The position numbers and the translations under genes are program-made. This document shows, piece by piece, positions 55,400 through 64,000 of a DNA stretch of 64,000 nucleotides. Location of the stretch: positions 40,033,449 through 40,097,448 of the forward strand of contig NW_019211455.1 in the NCBI RefSeq assembly GCF_002443255.2. Direction: 5' to 3'. How positions within the stretch are numbered: position 1 is the first letter of the stretch; every line of letters starts with the position of its first letter. A model generated the notes under the pieces. It was not told the DNA's origin and searched no databases. It was given only the letters and a program-made list of their open reading frames with translations. This DNA comes from Varroa destructor (taxonomy: Eukaryota > Arthropoda > Arachnida > Mesostigmata > Varroidae).

Positions 55400-55606
55400 A
55401 ATTATTTACTGTGGTGGTGGTAATGAGCGTATTGTGCGAGATATCGACCTTGGAAGTGGTTTTAGGCTTAAACATTAACCCTCTTTTGTCAAAATGCTTA
55501 TCGCAACGATGTAGGTATATGAATTACCGCAGTAAACCACCTAGTCGCCGTTGTAATGTCCTCCAATTGATAAACGAGATCAACATTTTCTGTTCCTTCT
55601 TGCCAG

Positions 55607-55909
55607 CGCTCAATGCTTCGAGAGCTAGCCCCCTCTAGTGTTTTTATCAGCGTTCACGAAAGCTTGCAATTAAAGGAGATAGTACTGGAGATCTTCCGAT
55701 GTCACAAAAACATAACAGAAAAACAAATACTGCCCACATACGATATAATATGTTGTTTGAACTGTACTAAGAATCTGCTACAAAAGCACTGCTCCACATT
55801 GGCAGTTAAGTCCTTACCTGCTTCTTATATTCCGGTTTCTGACTTTCTGCGTTGGACCCGGAAGATGCACTGTATACCAATATCAGTAGAAAGATATATA
55901 CAAATCTAA
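55607..55909 (+). CDS. Candidate long terminal exon, unknown protein
   Basis: A strong acceptor (cattttctgttccttcttgccag, AG at 55605-55606) is followed in phase 0 by 100 codons and a stop. The protein begins RSMLRELAPSSVFISVHESL and continues with a helical segment (LQLKEIVLEIFRCHKN) and six or more spaced cysteines, which could suit a small zinc-binding or disulfide fold but show no known pattern. It is one of the longest acceptor-led frames here. No family is recognised. Confidence 0.4.
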   Translation, partial: RSMLRELAPSSVFISVHESLQLKEIVLEIFRCHKNITEKQILPTYDIICCLNCTKNLLQKHCSTLAVKSLPASYIPVSDFLRWTRKMHCIPISVERYIQI

Positions 55910-56011
55910 GTATATCGAATCTAGCCTGTAAACTGAAATACAGATTATTTATTTTTGTGTTATGAAGGAGGATTCACTTTCGGCCAGTCTGAAACTTTTT
56001 CCATTTTACAG

Positions 56012-56103
56012 TCGTACGGACTGGCAGGAAAAGCGTAGCTTTAGCCGAAAGAGTAAAGCTGCCTGCATCTAGCTTTCCGTGGGTCTACAATCGACGCTGC
56101 TGA
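56012..56103 (+). CDS. Candidate short exon
   Basis: A strong acceptor (gaaactttttccattttacag, AG at 56010-56011) is followed by two open frames. The longer has 29 codons (VRTGRKSVALAERVKLPASS) and stops at 56101-56103. It lies between two longer exon candidates on the same strand. Confidence 0.22.
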
Positions 56104-56548
56104 GAGCCCGTCACGCAGATCTATACCATGTCGACTGGTCAACATATTTTCTGACCGATCTGGGTTTCAGCTGCGGCAGAAAGAACACATCAAAATCTTT
56201 CAGTATTTTGAGACTCCAAACCCAAATGAATCTCAAGCGAGAGACCTAGGATATTCGATTTAAAGCTGTTTGTTCCGGTTCCGTCCGATCTCAATTAACC
56301 GTAACCTCGCGACTGGTCCTCTGCAGTTCTGCCCTATGTGAAGTAAAGTGATGGGCTTGAAGAGTCAGCGCTTTAGGGACTGGTCGTCCGTTTATTTGAA
56401 GCATTAACTATATGGGCAGACTTTATAGCAGATACAGATAAAGGACAAGTAAATAGAGCGACAAACACGGGTGTTTTTTTCGTGTCAATTCTATTTCTGG
56501 AAGCCGTTTCGCGTACTGACGTTGCATTTTTTTCTTTTTCGTATCTAG

Positions 56549-56826
56549 ACCAGTCTATAACAAGCAAAATTCGACGGGGTACGTTCGAAGGATGTTCAGA
56601 TAGGGTCGGCGTTAGTGAAAAAAGGTTAACTTTGATTGTCCTTCTGTGTGAAGTACAGCTAGGTTTGACATTCGAGTGGCATCTGGCTGATACGATAGTT
56701 TCAATGTACAGGAACACGGCCGTCAGGGGACCGAGGGACACTAATTGCGTATATGAGACGCCCCTGAAACAGGAATCACTTTGGTATATTGGACTTTATT
56801 GCAAAACAAAGGGACAGTTTTTCTAG
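56549..56826 (+). CDS. Candidate long exon, unknown protein
   Basis: A very strong acceptor (gcatttttttctttttcgtatctag, AG at 56547-56548) is followed by a frame open for 91 codons (QSITSKIRRGTFEGCSDRVG, then LTLIVLLCEVQLGLTFEWHL) to a stop at 56824-56826. The exon enters with two bases of a split codon. A possible donor (aattgc|gtatat, near 56749) in phase 0 would let it join the exon at 57328. No family is recognised. Confidence 0.35.
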
Positions 56827-57327
56827 CTAAATACTTGATTAAATCAGAATGTAAGAAATTACACTGGCAGAGTAGTTCTTTAGGGTTATTCGCCTGATGG
56901 AGGGCAAAGTCGACTGCAGTGAGAACGCAATTTAGTTGTTGTCGTTATTAGTTTCAGTAAAGTACAGCAGTTCCGTTGTCACGTATTAACAAAATGCTTA
57001 CCTCACATCCTTCAATAGGAAGTAGGCTGTATAGATATACACCATTTCCGCGCACAAATATATGCACTGTTTCAAAGATAATAGCACAACCATCTTAAGC
57101 ATAAGCCAGCCTATGACTTTATAAAATCTTAAACATGTTATTACCTAGTAAAAGGGTATAGACAATTGGTCCTGGCTGAGTGAATACGGGTTCCGAGTTA
57201 TCCTGGCGTCACATCCGAATGATAGTTCATTCCTATACGTATATACATTTTAGCTATCGTTTTTTATTTACACGTTCGTATCCGCCAGTAGTGGGGTAGC
57301 ATTAACCGAGTTCTGTATATTTTTCAG

Positions 57328-57474
57328 GCCTTTGTTGAACTAGAGCGATACAATAGAGGAAAGTTCAGTAATTACATCAGTAGCAATAGTACAAATGGCT
57401 CTCCACACCGGATCGGCACACGCCATCAACAAAGGGTCGATAAGTGCATTGAAAAAATCTGCCGCTGGACGTGA
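57328..57474 (+). CDS. Candidate exon, polar protein
   Basis: A good acceptor (ttctgtatatttttcag, AG at 57326-57327) is followed in phase 0 by 48 codons and a stop. It is a polar, basic sequence (AFVELERYNRGKFSNYISSN, later QQRVDKCIEKICRWT). Composition is natural and phase fits a donor in the preceding candidate. No family is recognised. Confidence 0.3.
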   Translation, partial: AFVELERYNRGKFSNYISSNSTNGSPHRIGTRHQQRVDKCIEKICRWT

Positions 57475-57569
57475 CAGCAGCCGCGTTCGGACTTGTTAGC
57501 GGATGCTTATGTTAAAAGAGCGCTTCCTTAGCGTGCTCTTTTTCATTGCCCATCTCGGACCTGCCTAAG

Positions 57570-57866
57570 GTCCAGTGTTCAGCGACAAGAACGAACAGGC
57601 TTATCAATAATAAATGGTTGGCGAGTAGTATTTCTGCCGCCCATTGCTGTCTTAGAACAGGCATAAACGCAAGTGTCTGGGTAGATTTTACTCGTAAGGG
57701 GCAGCTAGTACCTCCAGGGGAAGATATGGCCACATACTGGGCGTCTGCGCTTTCCCACCAGCTTACACAAGGAAGAACAAACTTATTCGATTCCATCGCT
57801 CTTTTTTGTCTATGTTGCCGAAAGTCTATGGGACAAACCTTGTCGCTTTTTTTACAATTGCTTTAA
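57570..57866 (+). CDS. Candidate long terminal exon
   Basis: The acceptor ctttttcattgcccatctcggacctgcctaag (AG at 57568-57569) is followed in phase 0 by 98 codons and a stop. Parts read VQCSATRTNRLINNKWLASS and GQLVPPGEDMATYWASALSH. It is the fourth acceptor-led open frame in under 2.5 kb on this strand, but each candidate ends in a stop, so they cannot all be consecutive unless internal donors are used. No family is recognised. Confidence 0.3.
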   Translation, partial: VQCSATRTNRLINNKWLASSISAAHCCLRTGINASVWVDFTRKGQLVPPGEDMATYWASALSHQLTQGRTNLFDSIALFCLCCRKSMGQTLSLFLQLL

Positions 57867-58163
57867 ATTGTGGGACTATCTAAGAACCGCAAGACCAAAG
57901 CTGTAACGCAACGTTCTGCAGCTAGGTTCAAGCTAGAAACTCAGCATCGAACTATTTAAATATATTTATATTTATCATGTATGTAAATTTCAGGTATTTC
58001 GAACTGTGTGATCCTTAGTCTTGCAGTTGAGTAACTTCCTTCTATATGAGCATATTTCTTGCAGCGATACCTAATCCTAGAACGCAGGTCTGTAATATCA
58101 ACGTATCCAGATCCATGCAAACGTTGCAGTATTTTATTTGTGTACTCGTAGACAGGAAAAATT

Positions 58164-58226
58164 ATGTGCTTTGCTCATGCTTCACCTAGCAGAAAATTTT
58201 CCATCGCTGACTACATTAATATCCCC
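58164..58226 (+). CDS. Candidate first exon
   Basis: An ATG opens 21 codons (MCFAHASPSRKFSIADYINI) to a donor (atcccc|gtaagc, GT at 58227) in phase 0. If unspliced the frame continues to 58364. No TATA box stands at the right distance. No family is recognised. Confidence 0.2.
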
Positions 58227-58364
58227 GTAAGCTCGCTATCTTTCAACATGCTTTCTATGTACGTAATCTACTGGACAATAAATTCGAAGCGTATACAGTT
58301 TTGTTTATTAGTAGTGGCAAAGGTTAGACAAGCGCGTGAAGTCGATCGGCGCGCGACTTCCTGA

Positions 58365-59319
58365 GTCTAACTAATGCACTACAACCACAATAACAGCTGT
58401 TACAAAGATAGGATTGTCCTGGGCCAGTCAAGCGATATATACTCCGAACACCGAATGTGCCGAATTGTTACGTGCACTAGACTATACCCATACAGACGCA
58501 AGAGGCTTCTGGTCTCTAGTCATTAAATAGCCGGCTATTTTGGAGTATGCAAATGTCGACACTGACCCCTTCCCCAAGCCACTTAGCCCAACTTCGAAGT
58601 GGGTCTATCCAATAAGGCGAAACCTACGAGCTACCTACGAGCCTCTATATAGGTGATATGAACAGGAAACGTCTCGCTCTTCTACAACTGCCTCAGATCA
58701 TATTTACAGACCGTGTTGCGGCACTTCCGTGAGCATTTGGATGCTCTCATTTCTGCATCATGCAGGATGTTCCATAATGGCCAGTTCTAGGAACATGACG
58801 GCCTAAAAACTGCCTGACTGTTTTCAGCGTAATGTCGAGACGAAGGCCTGTACTTACTGTAGTATATACGTAGTGTGCTCTATACATAAGTAACTAGTAT
58901 GAGTTATATTAACGTTTTTTTTTTAATCATGTTGTACAAATTGTATAAAATTCGTATCGATTTGTAATTGTATGCATCATACAGGCACCATTAACCCATA
59001 ATATTCGATCTATCTCTATTAGGTGATAAAGAGAGAAAAAAGTTTACCGACAAAAAAACCAAATCTATTGAACTGAAAGGATCAGAGTGGAGTTTCCTAA
59101 CGTTCATACACTGGCATAGTGGCACAAGGGAATCTTCTCTGGGAATTTGCCTCAACTTTCACCGGTTATGAATGGTCCTTAAAAAGGTTGTCGGCCTACC
59201 CGCAGATTCAATTCGATTCGCCGAACGGGCAGGCAACGATGTTGCCGGTTCAGCGTCTCAACGGCAGTAGTTCGTCCTTCGGTTAGTTCTGGCCGCAGTG
59301 TTACCATAATTATGTAATG
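58365..59319. other. Spacer, no gene recognised
   Basis: A short direct repeat acctacgagc occurs twice near 58622-58643. A T run lies near 58915. No supported gene was seen. Confidence 0.5.
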
Positions 59320-59748
59320 TTATATGTATTGATGTAGAGGGACTCGGAAAAATCGGCAGTGGGCGAGCATCACTCTTGAAACGAGAGGGCTGAACGTGTG
59401 GCCATGATCAAAGGAAATTAGTGTTGAATGCGAACAGCTTGTTTCAGTAGGCAGAAGTTTCCTAATCCGGGTCGTAAGATGCACCAGCAGTATAATGAAA
59501 GCGGAAAAGAGGTTTCCAATGCCTATACAGGGGTTCGATTTTGCTAGTAGTGTATGATTAAATTTCGGGCCATTCTTGGTTCTGGGTTGACGGCTAACGA
59601 AACACACAGTTCGCGTAGTAAGTGCAGCGTTTGACTTGTTATAAACAAGCTGCTGCCGTATACTAAGATGTGTGTGAGAAGCCGATTTCCTGCAAAGCTG
59701 GCGGAAGTAGAGGTTAGCAAACGTAAATGCGTAGCCAACATTAGAGAT
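59320..59748 (-). CDS. Candidate terminal exon, minus strand
   Basis: A minus-strand frame of 148 codons has no ATG near its start. A fair acceptor (caactttggatcgcctaaagcag) would begin the exon at 59748 in phase 0 (ISNVGYAFTFANLYFRQLC), leaving 142 codons. It includes a hydrophobic segment (LFSAFIILLVHL) and a His-rich C-terminus. Frames this long from stop to stop are expected about once by chance. No family is recognised. Confidence 0.27.
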   Translation of the reverse strand: MSNVGYAFTFANLYFRQLCRKSASHTHLSIRQQLVYNKSNAALTTRTVCFVSRQPRTKNGPKFNHTLLAKSNPCIGIGNLFSAFIILLVHLTTRIRKLLPTETSCSHSTLISFDHGHTFSPLVSRVMLAHCRFFRVPLHQYI

Positions 59749-62700
59749 CTGCTTTAGGCGATCCAAAGTTGAAATAGCTTTGTGTATTGTTATCGGTTAA
59801 ATTTCGTTAGTATACATCTTATTGGTTTTATATAACTAGAGATGATTTACGAGACTGAATAAACAAACGGAGCTTTATTGATGTTGATTTCTAGTTGTGT
59901 TTTCTTTAGCTTTATTGTCACGTCAAACATTTACCTTCAGACAGGAAAGCTAGGATTTAGGCTCTTGTGCACCCTACTTATCGATCCTAGGCTGTGCCTC
60001 AGTCTTAATGAATTAACCATTCCTTCTTAGGAGCTGATTTCTAACTAACAGGTTAGAATTAGATCTCAGGGCGGAGCTACGGGTGTGTCCAGATTTAAAG
60101 GTCATTGTCGTTTGTGGTTAACCTTAGGTACAGTGGTTGTTCTATGGGCTGACAGAGCCCCACTTTAAAATTTAACAGTAATCGAAGCGATTATTTTAAG
60201 AACATAGAGCGAATGGGGAATTTTGCAGGGTATAGGCTTCGTTCGTTTCGGAGTTCTCATCAAAGAGATATGTGTATTTTCTCTTTTGAGGAAGCCACTG
60301 GCATTGTTAGAACGCAGTAACCAGGCCCAACTCACAACAAGGCCAAACAACAAAGATTTAACGAACAGATGTTTCTATTGATCAAATCTCGATGCTGAGA
60401 GAAAAATAAATGGTCGGTATATTTACTTTGAAATTTAAGCGAATGTTAAAAGGTCATACGTTATATTCCCTTATTATAATTAATGCAACTGGTTCAGCGA
60501 TCTCGCTATTTTTGGACATACAATGTATTTTGCAGTCTCGTGAAAACCGTCTAAGTAGCTGTGTTGTCCACAATGGCTTGCGTAGGGGCGAAATAGGATG
60601 CCTAGTCAATCAGTGAAGCATTGGTACGCTTCTGCGTGTAGCTTGTTTGGCACGTTTAGTTGAAATTTTACAGAACTTTTTTATTATTTTTTAGACAGTA
60701 GGCCATGCTTTTGGTTGCGGGGCGACCAATCCTCTTTCTCTAAACGCCTTTGCCGAACGTAACAAAGGAAATATATCTCCAATCAGCATTGAAATCATAC
60801 GGCATTAGAACAATGTGCAAAGGCGATGACTCCCTGGTTAAGACCCACCAAGCTTTTATATATATATTTGCGAAGCAGAGCCATCAGCCGTATTATTCAT
60901 CGAGGTAAGCCGTCTTTTATTGCTTGCAACGAACAGTAACGTAATGGGGATGAAATTTTGTGCTGGCTGTTTTACGTGTGGCTCGTATATGTGTCGTCGC
61001 TTTAGATCTGTCGTGCGAGACAAAGATTAGGGCCCCTAACCGAGCCAGAAAGCTATTTGTTTAGTCTCAGGATACCTTGAGGTTTATATAGCGTCGTAAT
61101 GACGTACACAAAAACGAAAGCCAAGCGGATGTGACAACATAGCGATACACAGGTGCCCACAACGAAAAAAATCTGCGGTTGACATATTTGATTTAGCCGT
61201 CATTCAGGGCGCTGGAACCAGCTTTAGTAAAAAATCGAGAAAACCGTCCAAGATCCATTTGTGATTTTTAGTAGAAGAAGTAGATTACTTTTTGGGAGTA
61301 AAATTAACACCACACATAGATAAATAATGCTTCGCAAACAAAGCACGCAACCTAGAAGATCTGTTCATTGTAGATTTGAGGGCACCTCTAATGCTACATG
61401 TAGTTCAACACATACCATGTTCTCGTAGTTCATTAAAAATAAAACAAGCACTTACAGTGCTCTTATGACAATGTAAAAGAGGTAGAGGACCAATTTGCGT
61501 CCTTCACATTGCCACGCCTTTATAATCTAGGGTCGAACCCGAGCGTAGACAGACTTCGTTCTGTGATGGCTGGGAGCCAGACGTCTGCCTGATAGAACAC
61601 TTAACGGCGACATCCGACATAGAACTGGAAACATGGAAGCTGCCATGTCTATGAGTGTTTTTACTGTTAGTGTCGTTTTATCGGGACTTCCCGTTCCTGT
61701 GTTAGAAGCCATGTCGGTGTTTTCCGAAGCAAGGCCAATTCATACCTTCGCAAAAAACGTTAAGTTTTTTTTCGTATAATGGTGGTCATGCAATTTTTGC
61801 CACATAATAATTTTTGAACATTTTATCGATATTTGTTAGTGTTTACACTAGAATTGATTTCATAAAGCAAAATTAAATCATAGAAATTAATTTTTGGTAT
61901 CTTTTGAACGCACCTAACATAGCGTGATGGAAGTAGCGTTCGCACTCTCTGGAATGGACCCGCTTAAACTGCTTTTCAAGTAGGTAGAAAATAAACTTCC
62001 TCTCTGCTAAAGGCGGGTCGTCGGGAAAGAAATGTCTGAGTCGAGAGCTCTCAAGTCTAAACAAGGGAAATACGCCTAAGGCCGCCGTTAATTCAGATTG
62101 GACTCTCTCAAAAGGAGATTAGTTCTAGTTTCATGGTTGTTTGCTCCGAAAGTATCTCTTCGTATAAACTGATAATCCCTGTTAATCAGGCATATTACAT
62201 GAGTAGTGTAGCTTCGTAGAGGTCCCTACCTTTAAGAGGTTAATGTATAAATCCCGTCTGTGGTCACCGAGAGTTACATCGAGGTATTTGTTTCGTAGGT
62301 ATGAAATTTTAGCGAGCATTTTCTAATTGCAGTAAAATCCATTTAATTCAGACATTGCTCAGACGCTGGTCCTGGGTCGGGACTTATTTTAATAAGTAAG
62401 TAAGTTTCCTTTAATTAGAAATCAAACCTGAAAGCGATACGGTAATACAAACTGTTTCACTTCTTCAAGTTTGTAATACATTTGTGTGCTTCGCATGCAG
62501 TAAAAATACTCAAGTAAACCAAATGAAGCTGAATAGCAGATGAAATAATGTTGGAATTTATGAATAGGCAACTTACCACTATAAAAACTGGTTTCCCGTA
62601 AAAGACTCTACACGTTATAGTCACATGTAAATATTACATACGTATGTAAGTCATGTAATGAGTACTGAGAACGGCACTTGGCTCAAGTCTAGGCCCATAA

Positions 62701-63288
62701 AAAGTTTGCTCGCTGCGTCTTTGTCATTTATAAGGCGCTCTTTTCTTTTTTTTTTTTTTATTTATAAGGCTAACTTCTATAAAGGTGTCTTTACATTGCA
62801 TTTACTGCAGTTAATTATCCTTATTATAGCTAATGTCCGCCCCTACGCTGAATGCTCACAAGCTACATGGAATATTCCTTTCAACAAGCTGTATCGTACC
62901 CAGCCGCAGTCGAACTCGTCCTGAACTTTTTTTTTTGGTGCTGCCATTACTTGTGCCTCTACATCTGCGCAGTATTCGCCTTCACCCCAGAATACTGCTA
63001 TCCGGTATTGCCCTGTTACAACCGTCACCCTAGATTAACCCGAATCTCATGAGCTCGCGGACTGCATTTGAAGGAGAGCTGGAGGACAACGCAGATGTAT
63101 ATTTGACACACGAAGGTGAAGATACGTGCTATTCCGAAAGAACTAGTATTGAGCAGAGGCAGATAAATACTTTTATTTATGAAATACATAAATTAGCTAC
63201 AATAAAATAGGTTTATTTCAGTCTAATATGAAATCTTTATAAAATAGCATCAGTTGTCCTATCTAGAGTAGTTTGCTCTGCTAAGCCG
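59749..63288. other. Long spacer, no gene recognised
   Basis: Unsupported frames occur at 60410-60616, 61527-61712, 61873-62064 and 62658-63052. TATATATAAAAGC occurs on the minus strand near 60850-60862. A B-box-like GGTTCGACCC on the minus strand near 61529-61540 has no A box at tRNA distance. Runs of T at 62748-62760 and 62928-62938 are simple repeats. Confidence 0.45.
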
Positions 63289-63513
63289 GTGCTTCGCAGT
63301 AAGACCCTGTGCGCAGATTGTCAGGGCATTTATGAGGCGATGAGCTGTCCAGCCGTATCGGGTCGTTCTGATCTGTTGAATTTGCTAGTATTATGTATCG
63401 ACATTTTTGAGAAAACGTTGAGTAGGACGGCCCGTTATTTGGGTTTTTGCGACGTTTTTAAATCGTCAAGCAGTTTCACGATAGGACGAAAGCCAGCGGC
63501 GAGCGAATTGTGA
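63289..63513 (+). CDS. Candidate open frame with CxxC
   Basis: A + frame of 74 codons from a GTG encodes SKTLCADCQGIYEAMSCP with a CxxC pair, then a leucine-rich stretch (LLNLLVLCIDIFEK). It has no ATG at its start, so it would be an internal or last exon. No strong acceptor is adjacent. No family is recognised. Confidence 0.18.
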   Translation: MLRSKTLCADCQGIYEAMSCPAVSGRSDLLNLLVLCIDIFEKTLSRTARYLGFCDVFKSSSSFTIGRKPAASEL

Positions 63514-63650
63514 ATAGGTCGTCACGACTGAGAAGGTGGGAGCTGTTAATTAAAACGCGTTATTATTCTACCAATAAAAGTCTATATGTGCTTCTCCTCT
63601 GTATCGCCCAAGTCATCGTTGTTTCCTTTTTGTCGCTGGGGCTTTGTTAG

Positions 63651-63725
63651 GATACTTACAACAACTTCATGGACGAGCGGTTTCGCTGTTGCTGTTGCCG
63701 TCAGGTCATCTCAAGATGTTTCTGA
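63651..63725 (+). CDS. Candidate terminal exon resembling a GPCR cytoplasmic tail
   Basis: A good acceptor (gtttcctttttgtcgctggggctttgttag, AG at 63649-63650) is followed in phase 0 by 24 codons and a stop. The peptide contains YNNFMDERFRCCCCRQ. In class A G-protein-coupled receptors, the NPxxY motif ending helix 7 is typically followed by a short linker, a basic-aromatic helix 8 (often xFxxERFR or similar) and palmitoylated cysteines, the same order seen here. The NPxxY itself is not visible and would lie in the previous exon. The match is short and may be coincidental. Confidence 0.25.
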   Translation, partial: DTYNNFMDERFRCCCCRQVISRCF

Positions 63726-64000
63726 CATGTATTCACGTCGATCGTGCATAACTAATCACTACAGAACACCGTTTCAGCGTGCATATAGGAATGCACATGC
63801 ACATATACATATCAGTTTGGGAAAATCTACTATTTAAGTCCGTTGCTGCTTTCGTGGTGAAGGTCGCAACGGTGCTGTCTGTGACGCTAATAATAATGTT
63901 ACTGCCGAAAGAGGTAGTCTTATATTATCTCCACTCGAAACTGCCGTTGACAAGATGGTTTGGCAATAAACCGGAGATAAAACGCATCTGGAAGCCTGAT

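Noticed and set aside
61529..61590. B-box sequence GGTTCGACCC on the minus strand suggesting a tRNA
   Set aside because: There is no A box at the right distance, and the T arm would have a five-base loop instead of seven.

Overview
This window looks like nuclear DNA from an animal, most likely an arthropod. It has roughly 42 % GC by eye, no long bacterial-type reading frames or operons, GT-AG splice sites with pyrimidine tracts, TATA-box core promoters, a 262-bp (AT)n array, relics of non-LTR retrotransposons and tRNA-derived (SINE-like) fragments. The species cannot be named from what is visible. No protein was recognised with confidence over its full length, so most coding calls are candidate exons supported by splice signals, open frames and phase. 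Many of them could be chance, and the confidences say so.

The best gene model is at 30.47-31.60 kb on the + strand. It has a TATA box, an initiator with its A about 29 bp downstream, a start codon 26 bp later, and three exons joined by canonical splice sites, all in phase 0, giving 175 residues of unknown function. A second model with a TATA box and three phase-compatible exons (96 residues) lies at 17.49-19.05 kb. A third at 29.21-29.81 kb has a TATA box, a short untranslated first exon with a good donor, and a 72-codon exon.

Region by region: 0-9 kb has scattered candidate ORFs, a 60-bp tandem duplication, a tRNA-like relic and an AT-rich block. 9-17 kb has a TATA-driven small ORF inside an inverted repeat and several acceptor-led open exons, the longest at 13.45-13.75 kb. 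23.7-26 kb has three strong acceptors on the + strand facing a 221-codon minus-strand frame with a reverse-transcriptase-like YADD box. 33.2-33.4 kb is a decayed reverse-transcriptase fragment. 34-38.7 kb has scattered exon candidates. 38.7-46.6 kb is mostly AT-rich spacer with the long (AT)n array and a diverged duplicated segment. 46.9-48.25 kb holds several tRNA-like box pairs and a stem-loop. 52.7-57.9 kb is a second cluster of + strand exon candidates starting from a strong TATA box. The right edge has a short exon resembling the cytoplasmic tail of a G-protein-coupled receptor.

No rRNA gene, intact tRNA, CRISPR array, insertion sequence or complete transposon was seen. Expression evidence and homology searches were not available.
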